Shown: positions 58,244 through 64,000 of the stretch, piece after piece | Numbering within the stretch: the first letter of the stretch is position 1 | Layout of the letters: the number at the start of each line of letters is the position of its first letter | Assembly (NCBI RefSeq): GCF_006494815.1 | Contig: NZ_CP041091.1 | Coordinates: 2,432,501-2,496,500, forward strand | DNA length: 64,000 nucleotides | Direction of reading: 5' to 3' | Source of the DNA: Nocardioides sambongensis | GTDB taxonomy: Bacteria; Actinomycetota; Actinomycetes; Propionibacteriales; Nocardioidaceae | Translations under genes and position numbers: made by a program | The notes under the pieces: model-generated | Told to the model about the DNA's origin: nothing | What the model saw: the letters and a program-made list of their open reading frames with translations, nothing else | Databases searched by the model: none

Positions 58244-58662
58244 ATGACCGGCACCGTCGAGCTGGACCGGGACGAGTGCGCCCGTCGTCTCGGCCTGCGG
58301 GCCCATGCCCGGGTCGCGGTCACCACGCCGTCCGGCCCGCACCAGATCCCGGTCACCCACCTGGTCGACGGGACCTCGCTCGCCTTCGCCACCACGCCCT
58401 ACTCGGTGCTCGGCACCTACGGCCGGGACGCGATGGTGGCGCTGGAGGTCGACGACGTGGACGAGACCACCCGCTCCGGGTGGAGCGTGGTGGTCCGCGG
58501 GCGAGCGCACCCGGTCACCGACGCCTCCGCCGTCGCCCGGATCCGGTCCCTGGGCCTGCAGCCGTGGGCCGGCGGCTCCCGCCCCTCTTCCTGCGGCTCC
58601 TGCTCGAGGAGTGTGAGCTGACCGGGAGGCTCGTCGGCGTGCGACCCGGTGACGCACACTGA
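58244..58662 (+). CDS. Pyridoxamine 5'-phosphate oxidase-like FMN/F420-binding protein, one apparent base deletion
   Basis: About 139 residues when corrected. The split-barrel fold of PPOX-type flavin/F420-binding proteins is seen in VAVTTPSGPHQIPVTHLVDG, SLAFATTPYSVLGTYGRD and WSVVVRGRAHPVTDASAVAR. The frame breaks after WAGGSRP; one extra C in the run at 58582-58585 restores LFLRLLLEECELTGRLVGV and a stop at 58660-58662. GGAGGAGGAG precedes the ATG. It is followed five bases later by the DevS-like kinase gene, an arrangement reported for redox- or hypoxia-linked genes. Confidence 0.82.
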
Positions 58663-58667
58663 CACCC

Positions 58668-60269
58668 GTGCCCACCGACCCGAGCCGACCGGCGCCACTG
58701 CCGGCCTCCACCGGCGCACTGCTGGACGCGATCCTGGCGATCTCGGCGGATCTCGACCTGCCCTCGGTGCTGGAGCGGATCATCCGCTCCGCGGCCGAGC
58801 TCACCGGCGCCAGGTACGGCGCGCTCGGGGTCCTCGACGCGCCCCGGCCCGAGGAGGGGCTGATCGAGTTCGTCACCACCGGCCTGACCCCCGAGGAGGC
58901 CGCCCGGATCGGCGAGCTGCCGCGTGGTCGCGGGATCCTCGGCCACCTGATCCGGCACCCGACCGCCCTCCGGCTGCCCGACCTCTCCCGGCACCCGGAC
59001 TCGGTCGGGTTCCCGCCCGGCCATCCGCCGATGACCAGCTTCCTCGGAGTGCCGGTGCGGGTCCGCGGGTCCGTCTTCGGCAACCTCTACCTGACCGAGA
59101 AGGCCGGCGGCCGGGCGTTCGACGCCGACGACGAGACCCTGGTGACCGCCCTGGCCGACGTCGCCGGTTTCGTGATCGAGCACGCGCACGCCTACGGACG
59201 CAGCGAGCAGCGCCGCCGCTGGCTGGAGGCATCGGCCCGGGTCACCGCGGTGGTCGACCCGGACGGTACGACGAGCGCCGCCGTGCAGGAGATCGCCGCC
59301 GCCGCGCAGGCCGGCGCACGCGCCCGGGCCGCCGCGCTCCGCCCCGCCCCGGCGGGCGCACCCGCACCGGCACCGACGGCGGCCGTCCCCACCGTGGCCG
59401 CCCCCGAGGCCGACCGCGCGTGGGTGGAGCGCCTGCTGGGCGTCGTACCACCGGTGCCGGATGCGGACGGGACCGAGCTGGTCGAGCACGAGGTGCAGGG
59501 ACACCTCGTGGTGCAGCTGGCGCTGCGACCGCACCTGGCCGACGGCGGCACGCTCGTGGTGATCGACCCGCAGATCGAGCCGGGCGACCACGAGTGGCGC
59601 GACCTGCTGCTCTCCTTCGCCGACCACGCCGCCCTGACCCTGGACCGGCTGCGCGCGCTCGCCGACCGCGCCGAGCTGGCCGTGCTCTCGGACCGGGAGC
59701 GGATCGCGCGCGACCTGCACGACCTGGTGATCCAACGGCTCTTCGCGACCGGACTGCAGCTGCAGGGCACCGCGATCGCCGCGCCGACGCAGGTGGCGGC
59801 CCAGCTGGAGCAGGCGGTCGATGCCCTGGACCAGACCATCCGCGACATCCGCGGCACCATCTTCGAGCTGCGGCGCCCGCCCGCACAGTCCCTGCAGGCG
59901 GCCGTCCGGGCGCTGGTGCGCGAGCTCGAGCCGACCCTGGGCCTGGTGCCCGAGCTCACCGTGAGCGGGCCGGTCGACACCCTGGTCGAGGACGACCTCG
60001 CCGAGCCGGTGCTCGCGGTGTTGCGCGAGGCGCTGACCAACGTGGCCCGGCACGCCGGGGCGACCCGGGTGCGGGTCTCGGTCGACGTGGATGCCGACCG
60101 GCTGGTGGCGCAGGTGACGGACGACGGGGTCGGGCTCCCCCCGGGACCCCGGTGCGAGAGCGGGCTGGCCAATGCCCGCAGACGGGCCGACGCGCTGGCC
60201 GGTGCCTGCACCGTCGGCCCGGCCGACGGCGGCGGCACCGTGCTGCGCTGGTGGGTGCCGCTGCGGTGA
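58668..60269 (+). CDS. GAF-domain sensor histidine kinase (DevS/DosS-like)
   Basis: 533-residue soluble kinase. A GAF domain covers residues 18-165 (LPSVLERIIRSAAELTGARY, FLGVPVRVRGSVFGNLYLTE), with a DevS-like layout. A variable Ala/Pro-rich region (residues 205-245) leads to a second GAF-like segment. The HisKA_3 box is DRERIARDLHDLVIQRLFAT and the ATPase shows LREALTNVARHAGA and TDDGVGLP. Mycobacterial DevS/DosS sense oxygen via heme in GAF; the heme His cannot be confirmed here. The cognate regulator is convergent at 60291-60938. Confidence 0.87.
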   Translation: MPTDPSRPAPLPASTGALLDAILAISADLDLPSVLERIIRSAAELTGARYGALGVLDAPRPEEGLIEFVTTGLTPEEAARIGELPRGRGILGHLIRHPTALRLPDLSRHPDSVGFPPGHPPMTSFLGVPVRVRGSVFGNLYLTEKAGGRAFDADDETLVTALADVAGFVIEHAHAYGRSEQRRRWLEASARVTAVVDPDGTTSAAVQEIAAAAQAGARARAAALRPAPAGAPAPAPTAAVPTVAAPEADRAWVERLLGVVPPVPDADGTELVEHEVQGHLVVQLALRPHLADGGTLVVIDPQIEPGDHEWRDLLLSFADHAALTLDRLRALADRAELAVLSDRERIARDLHDLVIQRLFATGLQLQGTAIAAPTQVAAQLEQAVDALDQTIRDIRGTIFELRRPPAQSLQAAVRALVRELEPTLGLVPELTVSGPVDTLVEDDLAEPVLAVLREALTNVARHAGATRVRVSVDVDADRLVAQVTDDGVGLPPGPRCESGLANARRRADALAGACTVGPADGGGTVLRWWVPLR

Positions 60270-60290
60270 GGTGGTGCCGCCCGCCCGGCC

Positions 60291-60938
60291 TCAGTGGCCG
60301 GGGCCGAGCAGCCTGGTGGCGAGCACCGCGGCCTGGGTGCGCCGCTCCAGCCCGAGCTTGGCCAGCAGCACCGAGACGTAGTTCTTGACGGTCTTCTCCG
60401 CCAGGAACATCCGCTCCCCGATCTGCCGGTTGGTCAGGCCCTCGGCGATCAGGCCGAGCAGGGTCAGCTCCTGCTCGGTCAGGGCGGCGAGCTCGGGGGC
60501 GCGGCTCGTCGGGTTGCGCACCCGGTCGAGCACCCGGGCGGTCAGCGCCGGGTCGATCAGGGAATGACCGGCGGCGACCTGGCGGATCGCGTTCACCAGG
60601 TCGTTGCCCTTGATCTCCTTGAGCACGTAGCCCGCGGCGCCGGCCATGATCGCGGCGAAGAGCGCCTCGTCGTCGTCGTAGGAGGTCAGGATGAGCGCCT
60701 GGATCCCCGGATCGACCGCGCGCACCGCGCGGCAGACCTCCACGCCCGAGCCGTCCGGGAGCCGACCGTCGAGCACCGCCACGTCCGGCCGCAGCGCCGG
60801 GATCCGGGCGCGTGCCTCGGCCGCGGTGCCGGCCTCCCCCACCACCTCGATGTCGCCGCCCGCCTCGAGCAGGAACCGGAGTCCCTGGCGGACCACCTCG
60901 TGGTCGTCGAGCAGGAAGACCGTGATCGGCGTGCTCAT
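60291..60938 (-). CDS. DevR/DosR-like response regulator
   Basis: 215-residue NarL-family regulator. Receiver residues: acidic pair in VFLLDDHEV, phospho-Asp in [13 protein letters not shown], Thr/Ser in [12 protein letters not shown] and Lys in [12 protein letters not shown]. The C-terminal helix-turn-helix ([40 protein letters not shown]) matches DevR closely. The ATG overlaps the CydDC stop (ATGA), so exporter and regulator are co-translated, which links it to respiratory or redox functions. Confidence 0.92.
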   Translation of the reverse strand: MSTPITVFLLDDHEVVRQGLRFLLEAGGDIEVVGEAGTAAEARARIPALRPDVAVLDGRLPDGSGVEVCRAVRAVDPGIQALILTSYDDDEALFAAIMAGAAGYVLKEIKGNDLVNAIRQVAAGHSLIDPALTARVLDRVRNPTSRAPELAALTEQELTLLGLIAEGLTNRQIGERMFLAEKTVKNYVSVLLAKLGLERRTQAAVLATRLLGPGH

Positions 60939-63900
60939 CTCCCCACCCTCTCACCGGCGCCGGCCAGGGCCCCGCGCCGGGGCCGAGGTCCACCACCCGG
61001 TCCACCCGGTCGAGCCCGACCGGGTCGTGGGTGATCCACAGCACGGCGCGCTCCGCCGGCCCGGTGAGCACCTCGGCCGCGATCTGCTCGGCGGTGGCGT
61101 GGTCGAGGTGGGCCACCGGCTCGTCGAGCACCAGCACCGGCTGCTCGGCCAACAGGCACCGGGCGATGGCCAGTCGTGCCCGCTCCCCGCCGGAGACGTC
61201 GGCATGACCGTCGCCGACCCAGGTGTGCAGGCTCTCGGGGAGGGCGTCCAACCAGTCGCCGAGCCGGGCCGAGCGCAGCGCGCCGGCGACCTCCTCGTCG
61301 GTGGCGGAAGGTCGTGCCAGGCGGACGTTCTCGACCACGGTGCTGGCGAAGACGTGCGGATCGTCGTCGACCAGCCCCACCCGCTCCCGTACGACGTCCC
61401 CCGGCAGCCGTACCAGGTCGACCCCGCCGAGCCTGAGCGTGCCCTGCTCCGGCAGCAGGTAGCGCATCGCCGCCGCGGCAACCGTGCTCTTCCCCGACCC
61501 GGAGCGACCGACCAGGGCGACCCGCTCGCCCGGCGCCAGGGTGAGGTCCAGGCCGACCACGGCCGGTCGCTCCCCCCACCCGACGGCGACGTCCTCGAGG
61601 TCGAGCCGGCTGCCGTCCGGCGCCGGCGACGGCTCGGCGGGCTCGGTGACCCGCGGTGGGGTCTGCTCGATCGCGGCCAGCCGCTCCCGGGCGGCGGCGC
61701 AGCGGGCGGCCAGCGCACCGGCCTCGGGCAGCCCGGCGGCCACCTCGCCCAGAGCCAACGGCAGCAGCACCAGCAACCCGACCAGGGGTCCGCTCAGCGT
61801 GCCCTCGGCGTGGGCGTCGCCGGCGATCAACGCGACGCCGGCCACCGCGGCGCCGGTGCCGAGCAGCACCAGCGCCCGGCCCACCGCCAGGCCGCGCGTC
61901 GCCGACCGGACCGCAGCCGCCCAGGCGTCCCCGGCCCGGGCGACGGCGCGCACACCGAGGTCGGTGCGCTGCCACATCTCCAGCTCGCTCGCCGTCTCCA
62001 GCAGGGTCACCCCGGCCTCGGAGACGCGGGCGCGCGCGGCGACCGCGTCCCGCTCGGCGCGGGCCGAGGCCGCCCGGGCCAGCAGGTAGGCGGCCGCGGG
62101 CGGGACCGTGGCCCCCACCGCCACCACGACGGCCGCCGCGGGCAGCACCCACCCGGCGAAGGCGATCGCGACGGCCACCGTGATCAGGTAGCCGCGGACC
62201 GGGATCCGCACCCGGATCTCCTCGTCCACCACCACGTCGACGTCGTCGACCACCCCGGCCAGCAGGTCGCCGCGGCGTCGGCCGAGCGCGCCGGGGGTGA
62301 GCGGCACGAGGGCGTCGTACATCTCCACCCGGCGGCGGGCCAGCAGCCGCAGCGCGGCGTCGTGGGACCAGAGCCGCTCGACGTAGCGCAGGACCGGCCG
62401 GCCGATGCCGAACGCGCGGACGCTGACCACGGCGACCAGCAGGGTGAGCACCGGCGGGTGGGTGGACGCCTGCACGATCAGCCAGCCGGCGGTCGCGGTC
62501 AGCGCGACGCCGCAGACCGAGGCCAGCCCGCCCAGCACGGTCGCGCCCCACAGGCCGCGGCGCGGATCGGTGCTGTCCGGCTCGTCCGGGTCCTGCGCGG
62601 TGCGCGCCCGCTCCGGCGCCGCCACCGGAACCGGAGCGGCGGCACCGGCCGCACCGGCCGGCAGGGGCGCGTGCGGGCTCAGCTCCAGGACGTGGTCGGC
62701 ACGGTCGACCAGCTCGGGCCGGTGAGCCACGACGACCACCGCACGGTCCTCGGCCAGCCCGGTGACCACCTCGGCGATCACCGCGGAGGTCTCCTCGTCC
62801 AGGTGCGCGGTGGGCTCGTCGAGCAGCACCCACGGGCGGTCGGCGAGCACGATCCGGGCCAGCGCCAGCCGGGCGCGCTCCCCCGCGGACAGGTCGGCAC
62901 CGTCCTCCCCCAGGGGTGCGTCCAGGCCGGCGGGCAGCGCCCGGATCCGGTCGGCGAGGGCGACCCTCCCCAGCACCTGCCAGAGCCGCTCGTCCGTCGC
63001 GTCGGGCTCCGCCACCCGCAGGTTCGCGCCGATGCTGCCCGGGAGGAAGACCGGTCGCTGCGGGAGGAGGGCGATGTCGCGGCGCCAGGCCTCGCCGCCG
63101 ACGGGGGTGCCGTCGCGCAGCAGCCGTCCGCCGGTCGGCTCGAGCAGTCCGGCGATCACGGTGAGCAGGGTCGACTTGCCGCACCCCGACGGACCCACCA
63201 GGGCGGTGAGCCCGCGGGCCGGCACCACCGCGTGCACGCCGTCGAGCGCGGCCACGGACCGTCCCGGGCGCAGCACGGACACCCCGTCGACCGCCAGCGG
63301 GGCGGTGGGATCCCCCGATCCCCGACGGCACCGCCGGTGCCGGTCACCGCTGCCGCCCGCTCCTCCAGGTCGCCGATCGCCGCGAACGTCTCGGCACCCT
63401 CGGCGCTGGCGTGGAACTCGGCGCCGACCCGGCGCAGCGGCCAGTAGGCCTCCGGGGCGAGCAGCAGCACCACCAGAGCCGTGGAGAGTTCCAACCCGCC
63501 ACCGGCGAGCCGGACGCCGACGGTGACGGCGACCAGCGCCACCGACAGCGTGGCGACCAGCTCGAGCACCGCCGAGGAGGCGAAGGCGGTGCGCAAGGTG
63601 CCCAGCGAGGCCACCCGGTAGCGGTCGGTCAGGGCGCCGATCCTGGGCGACTGGGCGCGGGCGCGGCGGAAGCCGACCAGCGTCGGCAGACCCCGTACGA
63701 CGTCCACGAAGTGCCCCGACAGCGACTCCATCGCGCGCCACTGCGCTGCGGCACGGTCCCGGGTGGCCAGTCCGACCAGGGCCGCGAAGACCGGGACCAG
63801 CGGCAGGGTGAGCACCACGATCAACGCGCTGAGCAGGTCCTGGGTGGCGATCGCGACCACGGTGAGGGCCGGCACCACCCCGGCCAGCACCAGCGCCGGG

Positions 63901-64000
63901 AGGTAGCGGGTGAGGTAGGGCTCGGCGGCGGCCACGCCGCGGCCGAGCAGGGTCGCGGCGGCACCGGTGCTGCCGACGTCGGCGCCGTGCGCGCGCAGCC
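60935..64000 (-). CDS. cydDC: Fused CydDC-type thiol ABC exporter, partial at window edge, two apparent base deletions
   Basis: The exporter of cysteine/glutathione-type thiols, needed for cytochrome bd assembly. Both half-transporters are in one chain. The first membrane domain (incomplete N-terminus, past 64000) leads to NBD1 ([55 protein letters not shown]); a second membrane domain ([20 protein letters not shown]) leads to NBD2 ([40 protein letters not shown]). Two frame breaks occur. One is at 63312-63323 before [17 protein letters not shown]. The other is at 60979-60982; restoring it gives a tail [15 protein letters not shown] and a TGA overlapping the next ATG. The clean overlap supports the correction. 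Confidence 0.85.

Overview
This window comes from a high-GC actinobacterium, most likely Nocardioides or a close relative in the Nocardioidaceae. The evidence is the very GC-rich DNA with strong G/C bias at third codon positions, frequent GTG starts, a mycothiol-dependent enzyme (mca) beside its usual DUF4307 neighbour, single-domain MazG next to mfd and a SurA-like lipoprotein, and many actinobacterial family types. It looks like ordinary chromosome. I found no tRNA, rRNA, insertion sequence, prophage or CRISPR array.

Layout. 1-1.65 kb: end of a Tad/Flp-type pilus operon (cpaF, then a frameshifted tadB cut by the window edge). 1.99-4.2 kb: two secreted proteins and a membrane protein. 4.3-9.4 kb: mfd, a SurA-like lipoprotein and mazG. 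9.5-15 kb: a NatAB-type ABC exporter, a NarL/LuxR-type two-component system, a DUF3817 protein and a siderophore-interacting flavoprotein. 15.7-18.8 kb: a second kinase/regulator pair plus a LuxR regulator with a degenerate receiver. 19-24 kb: surface-polysaccharide functions (DegT aminotransferase, LCP ligase, polyprenyl glycosylphosphotransferase) and uppS. 24-34.6 kb: AIM24, TrhA, RlmC, aldehyde dehydrogenase, ZIP, matrixin, DUF255 and a CLC/MarR divergent pair. 34.6-40 kb: 3-hydroxyacyl-CoA dehydrogenase, MpaB-like/TetR pair and LysE. 39.6-49.3 kb: mca, DUF4307, greA, ilvA, AI-2E transporter, MutL-like protein, metB, msrA and an ABC1 kinase. 49.2-58.1 kb: GNAT-DinB-VOC operon, TSUP permease and a compact cluster running MoxR-like AAA ATPase, vWA protein, unknown protein, WXG100-like protein and DUF1023-type hydrolase. 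58.2-64 kb: a PPOX protein, a DevS/DevR-like two-component system and a fused CydDC exporter running off the end.

Two patterns cut across the window. First, ten apparent one-base deletions, each in or beside a G/C run, break eight otherwise conserved genes: tadB, mfd (two), the 15.7 kb kinase, msrA, a GNAT, the DUF1023 hydrolase, the PPOX protein and cydDC (two). They most probably are sequencing or assembly errors, so those genes are annotated as single reading units with a noted shift. Second, at least fourteen genes have a -10-like hexamer (TANNNT or close) ending exactly 6 or 7 bases before the start codon, which indicates widespread leaderless transcription and fixes several start codons.

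The least understood part is the 51.9-58.1 kb MoxR/vWA/WXG/hydrolase cluster, which looks like one transcription unit driven from a single leaderless promoter and may be an envelope or secretion-linked chaperone system.
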